DNA of 64,000 bases from Candidatus Izimoplasma sp. ZiA1 (GTDB taxonomy: Bacteria; Bacillota_I; Bacilli_A; Izemoplasmatales; Izemoplasmataceae), in assembly GCA_002285055.1 (NCBI GenBank), contig NQYJ01000001.1, forward strand, positions 248,001 through 312,000. The letters are read 5' to 3'. The position numbers and the translations under genes are program-made. Positions 30,829-38,557 of the stretch are shown here, in pieces. Within the stretch, counting starts at the first letter, position 1. Each line of letters begins with the position of its first letter. The notes below the pieces were generated by a model. It ran no database searches and was not told where the DNA came from. It saw nothing but the letters and a program-made list of their open reading frames with translations.

Positions 30829-31675
30829 TGTAATAAGTGGTAAAGAACTGTCTAAAGAAATTAGGAAAAATGTTAAGAAGCGAGTAGAAGAACTTAAAAA
30901 TGAGTATGGTAAATCGCCACATTTAGCGGTAATTCTAGTCGGAGATGATCCAGCGAGTTTATCTTATGTAACTGCTAAAGAGAGAGCTTGTTTACGCGCT
31001 GGTATGAAAAGTACACTCATTAGAAAAGAAATTAGTATTACTGAAACTGAATTATTACAAGAGATTGAAAAACTGAATAATGATAATGGAGTACATGGTA
31101 TTCTAGTTCAGCTACCTGTACCAAAACACATAAATACTAATAAAGTTATTGATGCAATAGATTATCGTAAAGATGTTGATGGTTTTCATCCACTTAACAT
31201 TGCCTACCTTCATATGGGAAGAAAAGCAATTTATCCAGCTACTCCAAAAGGAATAATGACAATGCTTGCCAGTACTAAGGTAGATATTGAAGGTAAATCA
31301 GCATTGGTTATTGGTAGATCAAATATCGTGGGAAAACCAGTAGCTATGCTACTTTTAAAAGAAAATGCTACAGTTACTATTGCCCATTCAAGAACAAGAA
31401 ATTTAAAAGAATTAGCATTGCAATCTGACATTATAGTTGCTGCAGTTGGGCGTCCTAATATGGTTACAGAAGATATGGTTAAACCAGGAGCTATAATTAT
31501 TGATGTTGGCGTTAATCGTGTGGGAGATAAATTAGTAGGAGATGTTGATTTCGATAATGTTAAAGACAAAGCAGCCTTTATAACACCTGTACCAGGTGGA
31601 GTTGGACCGATGACAATAGCTACATTACTTGAAAACACAATTGAAACATTCTTGGTATGTGAAAATGATAAATAG
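30821..31675 (+). CDS. folD: Bifunctional methylene-THF dehydrogenase/methenyl-THF cyclohydrolase
   Basis: The 284-residue FolD interconverts 5,10-methylene-THF and 10-formyl-THF. Motifs are VGDDPASLSYVTAKERA, with the catalytic YxxxK at about 49-53, GVHGILVQLPVP, DVDGFHPLNIAYL, ALVIGRSNIVGKPVAMLLL (NADP site) and PVPGGVGPMTIATLLENT. The length is standard. It overlaps the flavin reductase by eight bases and purB by eleven. Having both fhs and folD gives two routes to 10-formyl-THF for purines. Confidence 0.97.
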   Translation: MSNVISGKELSKEIRKNVKKRVEELKNEYGKSPHLAVILVGDDPASLSYVTAKERACLRAGMKSTLIRKEISITETELLQEIEKLNNDNGVHGILVQLPVPKHINTNKVIDAIDYRKDVDGFHPLNIAYLHMGRKAIYPATPKGIMTMLASTKVDIEGKSALVIGRSNIVGKPVAMLLLKENATVTIAHSRTRNLKELALQSDIIVAAVGRPNMVTEDMVKPGAIIIDVGVNRVGDKLVGDVDFDNVKDKAAFITPVPGGVGPMTIATLLENTIETFLVCENDK

Positions 31676-32963
31676 ATATAAAAGAGAAGTTATGGATAAA
31701 ATTTTCACTGAAGAAGCAAAATTCAATGCATATTTAGAAGTTGAAATATTTGCTCTTGAAGCATGGAGTGAGTTAGGTTTAATTCCAATTGAGGATGTTA
31801 AAAAAATAAGGGAAAGCGCTAAATTTAGCGTTGAAAGAATAAAGGAAATAGAAAAAGATACCAAACATGATATTATTGCATTTACAAGAAATGTTAGTGA
31901 ATATTTAGGGGAAGAAAAGAAATGGGTTCACTATGGTTTAACAAGTACTGATGTAGTTGATACTGCTAATGGATATCTTATTAAACAAGCAAATGAAATT
32001 ATAAGTGATGATTTAATTAAATTTAGAGATATGTTAAAAGAAAAAGCTATTGAATATGAAAATACTCCTACAATAGGTAGAACACACGGTATTCATGCTG
32101 ATATTACTAGTTTTGGATTAAAGTTTGCATTATGGTATGATGAGTTTAACCGCCATATAGAGAGATTTTCCGCTATAAGAAAAGAGATTGAGATAGGAAA
32201 AATTAGTGGAGCTGTAGGGAATCATGCAAATACACCTCCATTCGTTCAAGACTTTGTTTGTGATAAGTTAGGGATTCAATCGGCTAAAATATCTACACAA
32301 GTATTACAAAGAGATAGACACGCTAACTACATATCATTCTTAGCTCTTGTTGGAGCTACTATTGAAAAAATCGCATTAGAGATTAGACATCTACAAAGAA
32401 CTGAAGTTAGAGAAGCACAAGAGTTTTTTGCAAAAGGACAAAAAGGATCTTCTGCAATGCCACATAAACGTAATCCTATCGCAAGTGAGAATGTTACTGG
32501 TTTGGCAAGAGTCCTAAGAGGTTATATGGTAACTTCATACGAGAATGTAGCACTTTGGCATGAAAGAGACATATCACACTCTTCTACAGAAAGAATTATT
32601 ATCCCTGATGCAACACAGTTATTAGATTATATGTTAAATAGATACTATAAAGTATTAGATACATTAGTTGTTTTTAAAGAAAAAATGTTAAAAGATATTT
32701 ATATTACAAATGGTGTTATCTTTGCTCAAAGAGTTTTAACTAAGCTTATAGATAAGGGATTTTCCAGAGAAAAAGCATATGACACAGTACAAGTTATTGC
32801 TATGGATTCATGGGAAAACAATTTAGATTTTAAAACATTATTATTAAAGAATAATATTGTTATGGGTGTTTTATCAACAGAAGAAGTTGAAGATGCTTTT
32901 GAAATTGATTATTTCCTAAGAAATGTTAAAGAAATATACAAACGAGTAGGAATATATAATTAG
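31665..32963 (+). CDS. purB: Adenylosuccinate lyase
   Basis: The ATG at 31665 (432 residues, MINRYKREVMDKIFTEEAKF) matches the PurB start MIxRY-x-R-x-EM, although it overlaps folD by 11 bases and its ribosome-binding site is weak; translational coupling is likely. PurB removes fumarate from SAICAR and adenylosuccinate. The superfamily signature GSSAMPHKRNPI occurs near residue 260, and TSTDVVDTANGY, GRTHGIHADIT and SGAVGNHANTPP provide further active-site elements. It acts directly after PurA (17003). Confidence 0.97.
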   Translation: MINRYKREVMDKIFTEEAKFNAYLEVEIFALEAWSELGLIPIEDVKKIRESAKFSVERIKEIEKDTKHDIIAFTRNVSEYLGEEKKWVHYGLTSTDVVDTANGYLIKQANEIISDDLIKFRDMLKEKAIEYENTPTIGRTHGIHADITSFGLKFALWYDEFNRHIERFSAIRKEIEIGKISGAVGNHANTPPFVQDFVCDKLGIQSAKISTQVLQRDRHANYISFLALVGATIEKIALEIRHLQRTEVREAQEFFAKGQKGSSAMPHKRNPIASENVTGLARVLRGYMVTSYENVALWHERDISHSSTERIIIPDATQLLDYMLNRYYKVLDTLVVFKEKMLKDIYITNGVIFAQRVLTKLIDKGFSREKAYDTVQVIAMDSWENNLDFKTLLLKNNIVMGVLSTEEVEDAFEIDYFLRNVKEIYKRVGIYN

Positions 32964-32967
32964 GATC

Positions 32968-33000
32968 AAAACCTAGTCTCACTTTTGAGACTAGGTTTTT
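32968..33000 (+). terminator. Terminator after purB
   Basis: AAACCTAGTCTCA and TGAGACTAGGTTT form a 13-base-pair stem with a short loop and T tail. Confidence 0.85.
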
Positions 33001-33016
33001 AAAAAAGGAGAAGCAT

Positions 33017-33646
33017 ATGAAATTTTATAAGTTTTGCATTTATGTTCTACTTCCATTTGCCTTATTAATTGTGTTTGCGTCACTTTTGACTACAAAACAG
33101 TATATGATTCTATCAGAGAATAGATATGAATCACATCAAGATATCACTTTTGACTATGATTATGCATCTGATAGAATTATGGGATACTTAAATTACAAGT
33201 ATGATAATTTACTATTTGGTGAAACACCAGAAGATGATGAAGTTATTCTTTATGATGTAGAAATTAGACATATGGTTGATGTGAAAAATGTGTATACGGG
33301 ATTAAGAATAACAGCAGTTATATCGCTTATTTTAGCTCTTTTTTCTATATTTATGTTAAGAAGAAAAAACAAGTATGTGTTGTTTATGAGTTTAAAAAGA
33401 ATATATAGAGGTCCCTTAGCCTTAACTGCATTTTTAGGTGTTGCTTTTGCTATAGATTTTGATGGAGCTTTTACAATATTCCATAAAATTTTCTTTAGGA
33501 ATGATGATTGGTTATTACCAAGTGATAGCGTTTTGTTGCAATTATTACCACTTAACTTTTGGCTAGTTAGTGCCGTTTCCATACTCATTTTGTTCGTTGG
33601 AAGTTTATTCTTAATTAGATTTCTTAATCAAAAACTTAATAAGTAA
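33017..33646 (+). CDS. TIGR01906/DUF1461-like integral membrane protein
   Basis: The 209-residue protein has a hydrophobic N-terminal helix (YKFCIYVLLPFALLIVFASL), a predicted extracellular loop of about 70 residues, and three further helices (ITAVISLILALFSIFML, GPLALTAFLGVAFAI, FWLVSAVSILILFVGSLFLI). The text YDVEIRHMVDVKNVYTGL before the second helix matches the E-x-x-HM-x-DVK motif of the TIGR01906 family, whose function is unknown. It has a good ribosome-binding site (AAAAAGGAG) but no clear promoter of its own after the purB terminator, so partial read-through may express it. Confidence 0.72.
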   Translation: MKFYKFCIYVLLPFALLIVFASLLTTKQYMILSENRYESHQDITFDYDYASDRIMGYLNYKYDNLLFGETPEDDEVILYDVEIRHMVDVKNVYTGLRITAVISLILALFSIFMLRRKNKYVLFMSLKRIYRGPLALTAFLGVAFAIDFDGAFTIFHKIFFRNDDWLLPSDSVLLQLLPLNFWLVSAVSILILFVGSLFLIRFLNQKLNK

Positions 33647-33668
33647 AGCGTTTTAATAAAAAGATAGA

Positions 33669-33697
33669 TTGTCAAATCTACTTACTTTTGATACAAT
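33669..33697 (+). promoter_or_regulatory. Promoter upstream of the guanine riboswitch
   Basis: TTGTCA (33669-33674), a 17-base spacer and TACAAT (33692-33697) are placed to begin transcription just before the aptamer. Confidence 0.75.
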
Positions 33698-33707
33698 TGT
33701 TTTTGTT

Positions 33708-33823
33708 AGTATCGTATATGATTGAAAATATGGTTCGATTGTCTCTACCCTGGTGCCGTAAATACTAGGACTATGATATTTAAAAATACAAATTAGATTA
33801 AAAGGCATTTGTCCTCTTTTTTT
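33708..33823 (+). promoter_or_regulatory. Purine riboswitch, guanine/hypoxanthine type
   Basis: The aptamer (33708-33780) has P1 AGTATCGT/ATGATATT, P2 ATTGAA/TTCGAT with loop AATATGG, the core TGTCTCTACC, P3 CCTGGT/ACTAGG with loop GCCGTAAAT, and the 3' junction GACTATG. These agree with the xpt-class purine aptamer. The pairing base in the junction is C (GACTATG, not GATTATG), which predicts guanine/hypoxanthine rather than adenine. Downstream, GTCCT (33811-33815) can pair with AGGAC (33767-33771) in the aptamer or be left to a local hairpin ahead of a T-run (33817-33823), giving a ligand-controlled terminator. Confidence 0.93.
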
Positions 33824-33875
33824 GATTTTTGTACATACTAGCGCAAAAATCACAAAAAAATGGAGGATTTTTTTA

Positions 33876-35252
33876 ATGGAATTTTTAAAGAAGTATTTCA
33901 AGTTAGAAGAAAGAAAGTCAAGCGTATCTACAGAATTGATCGCTGGTGTTACAACATTTTTGGCAATGGCATACATATTACCGGTAAATTCATTTATGTT
34001 AAGTTCAACTGGAATTCCGCTTGGTGGTGTATTCTTCGCAACTGCAGTATCTGCTGCAATAGCAACTTTAGTAATGGGGTTATGGGCTAATTATCCTGTA
34101 GCATTAGCTCCAGGTATGGGACTTAATGCATTTTTCACATTCGTTTTAGTTGGGCTTATGGGATTAAGCTGGCAAGCTGCTTTAGCTGCAGTATTTGTTT
34201 CAGGGGTATTATTCTTTATTATTTCTATTTCAGGCTTAAGAAAAGTGATTATTAATGCTATTCCACAAGGACTTAAGTTTGCTGTTGGAGCAGGTATCGG
34301 GTTTTTTATTACTTTTATAGGGTTAAAAAATGCTGGTATCATTATTCCAGACGTTGCAACATTCGTTAAACTAGGGGATTTTTCACATCCAACTGTATTA
34401 TTAGGTGTTTTCGGAATATTTTTAGTAGTTATACTACATAGTATGGGTAACCGTTTCAGCTTAATCATTGCAATTTTTGCAACTGCTGTAATTGGAACAG
34501 TTTTAGGTCTTGCTGGTGTTGAATTAATGCCTGCTTGGAACAATGATGGTACATTTGCATTAAGCAATGTATTTAATGGTGCTGCTGATACAGTAGGACA
34601 AGCGTTTAAAAATGGTTTTTCTGAGTTATTCAGAAACAAAGAGATATTCTCAATCGTTTTTGCATTGTTATTTGTAGATTTCTTTGATACTGCAGGTACA
34701 TTAATGGCTGTTGGTAATCAAGCTGGTCTTGTAAATGATGAAGGTGAATTAGTTGATTCTGATAAAGCTTTATTAGCTGATTCAATTGGTACAATGACAG
34801 GGGCAATATTAGGAACTTCAAATGTTACTTCATATATTGAGTCTGCAACAGGTATTGAACAAGGGGGGCGTACAGGATTATCAAGTGTAACTGTAGCAGT
34901 CTTATTCTTATTATCTATATTTGCTTACCCGGTTTTAAGCTTTGTTAATGGTATTGAAGTAGCACCAGGTGTATTTTATAGCCCGGTTACAGCAATGGCT
35001 TTAGTAATGGTTGGAACATTGATGGTTGGACAATTAAAAGAAATTGATTGGACAAAAAAAGAAATAGTAATTCCATCATTCTTCACAATTATATTTATGT
35101 TATTATCATTTAGTATTGCAACAGGTATAGCTGTTGGTTTTATCTTCTACCCAGTAATTATGGTAGCGCAAGGTAGAGCTAAAGAAGTAAATAAAGTAAT
35201 GTATGTTTTAGCAGCGTTATTTATCTTAAATTTCGTTTTACAAGTTATCTAG
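33876..35252 (+). CDS. pbuG: Guanine/hypoxanthine permease, AzgA/PbuG type
   Basis: The ATG at 33876 (458 residues, MEFLKKYFKLEERKSSVSTE) follows TGGAGGA; 18 extra in-frame residues upstream would lie in the riboswitch leader. It is a nucleobase:cation symporter with about 13 membrane segments. LIAGVTTFLAMAYILPVNS, ANYPVALAPGMGLNAFF, VDFFDTAGTLMAVGNQAG and SYIESATGIEQGGRTGLSSV are AzgA-family blocks. The guanine riboswitch upstream supports a purine substrate and predicts repression when guanine or hypoxanthine is plentiful. Confidence 0.95.
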   Translation: MEFLKKYFKLEERKSSVSTELIAGVTTFLAMAYILPVNSFMLSSTGIPLGGVFFATAVSAAIATLVMGLWANYPVALAPGMGLNAFFTFVLVGLMGLSWQAALAAVFVSGVLFFIISISGLRKVIINAIPQGLKFAVGAGIGFFITFIGLKNAGIIIPDVATFVKLGDFSHPTVLLGVFGIFLVVILHSMGNRFSLIIAIFATAVIGTVLGLAGVELMPAWNNDGTFALSNVFNGAADTVGQAFKNGFSELFRNKEIFSIVFALLFVDFFDTAGTLMAVGNQAGLVNDEGELVDSDKALLADSIGTMTGAILGTSNVTSYIESATGIEQGGRTGLSSVTVAVLFLLSIFAYPVLSFVNGIEVAPGVFYSPVTAMALVMVGTLMVGQLKEIDWTKKEIVIPSFFTIIFMLLSFSIATGIAVGFIFYPVIMVAQGRAKEVNKVMYVLAALFILNFVLQVI

Positions 35253-35272
35253 AGATAATTTGGTTATTTCCA

Positions 35273-35305
35273 AAAAAAAGGCGACCTTAATTAGGTTGCC
35301 TTTTT
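35273..35305. terminator. Bidirectional terminator after pbuG
   Basis: AAAAAGGC plus ACCT pair with AGGT plus GCCTTTTT. The stop codon of the minus-strand gene (35287) lies inside the hairpin, so it serves both convergent genes. Confidence 0.82.
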
Positions 35306-35970
35306 GTTTGTTTGCATTTATGAGTATCACATCGTTTACAAGTTAATAAGTCATTAGAGAGCGAATAAAATCGTTCAGGGTGTAAAAAATGGATAATTTC
35401 CCAATAGAAAAATATAATTAACCCTAAAAAAACCAAAATTATAGTAAATAATGAAGGTATAAACAATAATATATAGAATTTCATTAAACGATCCCAATTA
35501 GATATTCGACAATTTGTGCAACAGGAATTTTTTAGAAACATTTCCTTGAATGGACACCAAATCAAAATACATGTATAATCTCCAAGGTTTATTAATGCAA
35601 ATAATATAATGATAAATCTTGAATCGATGTTTTCATACTTTAAGTATAAGTATCCACATATAGCAAGAGATCCAAAATAAGCTATAAAAACAATGATTGC
35701 CCTTATATTATTTTTGATAACTAGTTGATTTAGTTCTTTTTGGTTATAAGTTTTCTCAATATAATTACTTTTATATGTTTTGTTTGTGATTTTATTAGTA
35801 TTAAATTTAGGGATAAGAATTAACATTTCATCAACTATAAAAATAACAAAAATAAACATAACTAAATAGTGGTAAATGCTTAAATAAAGAGCTTTAGATG
35901 AAAGCGATATCACTATAATAAACAAGGCAAAAACTAAAGATAATCCAAACTTGATTTTTATACTTTTCAT
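35287..35970 (-). CDS. Cysteine-motif integral membrane protein, unrecognised
   Basis: I do not recognise the family. The ATG at 35970 (227 residues, MKSIKIKFGLSLVFALFIIV) follows TTGGTGAT. There are about five hydrophobic helices: two N-terminal (residues 8-50), two central (about 90-135) and one long pair at about 165-195. Between the helices lies WCPFKEMFLKNSCCTNC followed by RISNWDR, and the C-terminus carries LTCKRCDTHKC. These two Cys-rich cytoplasm-facing motifs could together bind zinc or a metal cofactor. It is transcribed divergently from pyrR from promoters with overlapping -35 boxes. Confidence 0.7.
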   Translation of the reverse strand: MKSIKIKFGLSLVFALFIIVISLSSKALYLSIYHYLVMFIFVIFIVDEMLILIPKFNTNKITNKTYKSNYIEKTYNQKELNQLVIKNNIRAIIVFIAYFGSLAICGYLYLKYENIDSRFIIILFALINLGDYTCILIWCPFKEMFLKNSCCTNCRISNWDRLMKFYILLFIPSLFTIILVFLGLIIFFYWEIIHFLHPERFYSLSNDLLTCKRCDTHKCKQTKRQPN

Positions 35971-35986
35971 ATTTATCACCAATTTT

Positions 35987-36015
35987 ATTATACATTCAAA
36001 AAAAACGGTTTACAA
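35987..36015 (-). promoter_or_regulatory. Promoter of the Cys-motif membrane protein
   Basis: On the minus strand TTGTAA (36015-36010), 17 bases and TATAAT (35992-35987). Its -35 box overlaps that of the plus-strand pyrR promoter. Confidence 0.7.
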
Positions 36016-36037
36016 TAGGCAACAAATAATCTAGAAT
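36009..36037 (+). promoter_or_regulatory. pyrR promoter
   Basis: TTTACA (36009-36014), 17 bases and TAGAAT (36032-36037). The predicted leader is only about 17 bases, leaving no room for a PyrR-binding attenuator. Confidence 0.65.
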
Positions 36038-36060
36038 ATGTATTATGAAGGAGGTAAATT

Positions 36061-36561
36061 ATGAAAGAAATTATAGATTATGATAAATTGTTAAGAACTG
36101 TTAGACGTATGTCTCACGAGATTATTGAACGTAATAACAATCTTTCTAATATAATACTTCTTGGTGTTCTAAAAAATGGTGTTCCATTAGCTAAAATGAT
36201 AAGAGATAATATTCTTCAATTTGAAAAAATTGATGTTCCTCTTTATGAACTAGACATTACCGGTTATCGAGATGATATTAAAGTTGAAGAGTATCAAAAA
36301 TTATATTTAGATATATCTAATAAAGATATAATCTTAGTAGATGATGTTTTATATACTGGAAGAACAGTAAGAGCAAGTTTAGATGCAATAATTGATTTAG
36401 GTAGACCAAATGCTGTACAATTAGCGGTTTTAGTAGATCGTGGACATCGTGAATTACCAATTAGAGCGGATTATGTAGGTAAAAATATTCCTACTGCAAG
36501 CGACGAAACAGTAATTGTTGATTTTAAAGATAAGATAGGCGTTCATATTGGTAAAAAGTAA
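36061..36561 (+). CDS. pyrR: PyrR-family uracil phosphoribosyltransferase / pyrimidine regulator
   Basis: The 166-residue protein has the type I PRTase fold with the PRPP loop IILVDDVLYTGRTVRASLDA, and family blocks LGVLKNGVPLAKMI and AVQLAVLVDRGHRELPIRAD. PyrR proteins bind pyr mRNA leaders to attenuate transcription when UMP is high, and have weak UPRT activity. No pyr biosynthesis gene and no pyr attenuator is in the window, so it may act on pyr operons elsewhere, or mainly as a salvage enzyme. It precedes glyA by 36 bases with no terminator between them. Confidence 0.93.
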   Translation: MKEIIDYDKLLRTVRRMSHEIIERNNNLSNIILLGVLKNGVPLAKMIRDNILQFEKIDVPLYELDITGYRDDIKVEEYQKLYLDISNKDIILVDDVLYTGRTVRASLDAIIDLGRPNAVQLAVLVDRGHRELPIRADYVGKNIPTASDETVIVDFKDKIGVHIGKK

Positions 36562-36597
36562 CCAATTGCACATAAATATTTTAAGGAGATTAAATTT

Positions 36598-37839
36598 ATG
36601 GAAAACATAAAAAAATACGACAGAGAGCTTTACGAAGCTATTAAACTTGAAGAAAACAGACAGGAAACTCATATTGAGTTAATCGCAAGTGAAAATTTTG
36701 TTAGTAACACTGTATTAGAAGCACAAGGTAGCATATTAACAAACAAATATGCAGAGGGTTATCCAGGTAAAAGATATTATGGTGGATGTGAATTTGTAGA
36801 TATCGTTGAGGATTTAGCAAGAGAAAGATTAAAAGAACTATTTGGAGCTAAATATGTTAATGTTCAAGCTCATTCAGGTTCTACTGCTAATATGGGAGCA
36901 TACCGTGCAATTATAAAACCAGGAGACAAAGTTTTAGGAATGAGTTTAGACCATGGAGGTCATTTAACTCATGGACATCCTCTTAACTTTAGTGGAATTG
37001 ATTATAAAATAGTTAGTTATGGTGTAGATCCAGTTACAGAAATGATTAATTACGATGAGTTAGAAAAGATAGCATTAGCTGAAAAACCGCAATTAATAGT
37101 TGCTGGAGCAAGCGCTTATCCAAGAGCTATAGATTTTAAAAGATTTAGAGAAATCGCTGATAAAGTTGATGCAAAATTATTTGTTGATATGGCTCATATC
37201 GCAGGATTAGTTGCTGCTGGGTTACATCAAAATCCATGTGAGTATGCTGATATCGTAACATCAACTACGCACAAAACATTAAGAGGACCACGCGGGGGAA
37301 TTATTTTAACTAATGACCCGGATATCGCTAAACAAGTTGATAGAGTTGTGTTCCCTGGAATTCAAGGCGGGCCTTTAATGCATGTTATTAGTGCGAAAGC
37401 TGCTGCATTTTATGAAGCTTTACAACCTGAATTTAAAGAGTACCAAAAAAATGTTATAACTAATGCTAATGCACTTGCTAAAGCATTGATTGAAAAAGGA
37501 TTTAAAGTTGTTAGTGGTGGGACAGATAATCATTTAGTTTTAGTAGAAGTTAAATCATTAACTGGATTAACTGGTAAAAAAGCTGAGAAAATCCTTGATT
37601 CTGTAAACATTACTTGTAATAAAAATACAGTTCCTAATGATACTGAAAAACCGTTTATAACAAGTGGAATTCGCTTAGGTACGCCAGCTATCACATCTAG
37701 AGGGTTTGAAGAAAAAGATATGCAAGTGATTGCTGATTGTTTGTATGATGCACTTATGAATCCAAAGGACGAAGAAATTTTAAATTCTGTTAAAGAAAGA
37801 GCAAGTATATTAGTTAAAAAACATCCATTATTTAAATAA
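36598..37839 (+). CDS. glyA: Serine hydroxymethyltransferase
   Basis: The 413-residue PLP enzyme converts serine plus THF to glycine plus 5,10-methylene-THF, the substrate of FolD. PLP binds Lys226 in [53 protein letters not shown] and [13 protein letters not shown] are typical. The ribosome-binding site is AAGGAG. It lies between pyrR and the ANTAR gene on one strand with no clear terminator, so a pyrR-glyA-ANTAR transcript is likely. Confidence 0.98.
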   Translation: MENIKKYDRELYEAIKLEENRQETHIELIASENFVSNTVLEAQGSILTNKYAEGYPGKRYYGGCEFVDIVEDLARERLKELFGAKYVNVQAHSGSTANMGAYRAIIKPGDKVLGMSLDHGGHLTHGHPLNFSGIDYKIVSYGVDPVTEMINYDELEKIALAEKPQLIVAGASAYPRAIDFKRFREIADKVDAKLFVDMAHIAGLVAAGLHQNPCEYADIVTSTTHKTLRGPRGGIILTNDPDIAKQVDRVVFPGIQGGPLMHVISAKAAAFYEALQPEFKEYQKNVITNANALAKALIEKGFKVVSGGTDNHLVLVEVKSLTGLTGKKAEKILDSVNITCNKNTVPNDTEKPFITSGIRLGTPAITSRGFEEKDMQVIADCLYDALMNPKDEEILNSVKERASILVKKHPLFK

Positions 37840-37880
37840 ATAGAACAATTTACTATTCTTATCACAAAGGGGTGAAAAGA

Positions 37881-38444
37881 ATGAGAGTAGCTATAATAAA
37901 AAGTGGAACTTTTATTGATAATAAAATAAAAAGTATTTTAGAAGATGGAAACAATGTTGTTTCAATTGTTAATAATTACATACCGCAATCGCTTATATAT
38001 TTTAATGTTGTAATATTTACTTATAAAAACTCAATATCAAATAAATCAGTTATTATGAATGATATTGCTAATAGAAACGATATACTAGTTGTTTATATTA
38101 ATAATTCACCTAGTATCTCACATGTTCATAATCTATATAACAATATTAGATTCTTGTTTATTGAGGAGATAAAAATGGATATTATGTTATATTCAATGAT
38201 CTCTGAAGTATCTAAAAGATTATTAAAAGTAAAAGAGTTAGAGCGAGAAGTTAGTTCCTTAACATTAAAAAGAAATAACGAAATATTGGTGTTAAAGGCA
38301 AAAATCCATCTGATGGAAAAAGGCTTTAATGAAGCTGATTCCCATCAAATAATACAAAAAATATCAATGAAAAAAAGAATTACTAAAGGTGACACTGCAA
38401 ACCTTATCATTAAGAATGTTATTGACATCAATGACTACACTTAA
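37881..38444 (+). CDS. ANTAR-domain RNA-binding antiterminator with pseudo-receiver
   Basis: The ATG at 37881 (187 residues, MRVAIIKSGTFIDNKIKSIL) follows AAAGGGGTG; a GTG three codons up is less likely. The C-terminal third, including LKAKIHLMEKGFNEADSHQI and IQKISMKKRIT, is an ANTAR domain, which binds paired hexaloop hairpins in nascent RNA to prevent termination. A coiled-coil segment (KVKELEREVSSL) precedes it. The N-terminal 115 residues look like a degenerate receiver. The usual acidic pocket and phospho-acceptor Asp are missing (VVIFTYKNS at the strand where D is expected). It is directly upstream of glnA, whose leader has candidate ANTAR hairpins. It probably senses nitrogen status by a route other than phosphorylation. 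Confidence 0.85.
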   Translation: MRVAIIKSGTFIDNKIKSILEDGNNVVSIVNNYIPQSLIYFNVVIFTYKNSISNKSVIMNDIANRNDILVVYINNSPSISHVHNLYNNIRFLFIEEIKMDIMLYSMISEVSKRLLKVKELEREVSSLTLKRNNEILVLKAKIHLMEKGFNEADSHQIIQKISMKKRITKGDTANLIIKNVIDINDYT

Positions 38445-38458
38445 TATAATTTAACTAA

Positions 38459-38536
38459 AGACAAAGGCGTCTAAAAAAAATATAAAAAAACAATGGTGTA
38501 ATATGTGTAAACATATTTTTAGCACCATTTTTTTAT
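38459..38536 (+). promoter_or_regulatory. Candidate ANTAR-responsive attenuator before glnA
   Basis: P1 is AGAC-AAAGGC-GTCT (38459-38472), a hairpin whose six-base loop has A at position 1 and G at 4, as described for ANTAR targets. A second loop AATGGT (38492-38497), also A1/G4, is closed by only two to three weak pairs. That second loop is part of the 5' arm AATGGTG of a strong terminator (38492-38536) with CACCATT and a T-run. Binding of the ANTAR dimer to both loops would prevent the terminator and allow glnA expression. Confidence 0.62.
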
Positions 38537-38557
38537 ATTTAAAATTGGAGGAGTATG

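Noticed and set aside
31231-31638. 135-codon minus-strand open frame
   Set aside because: It is antisense to folD across its conserved NADP-binding motifs.
34091-34639. 182-codon minus-strand open frame
   Set aside because: It is antisense to the pbuG permease, whose motifs and riboswitch are clear; composition is that of a reverse-frame shadow.
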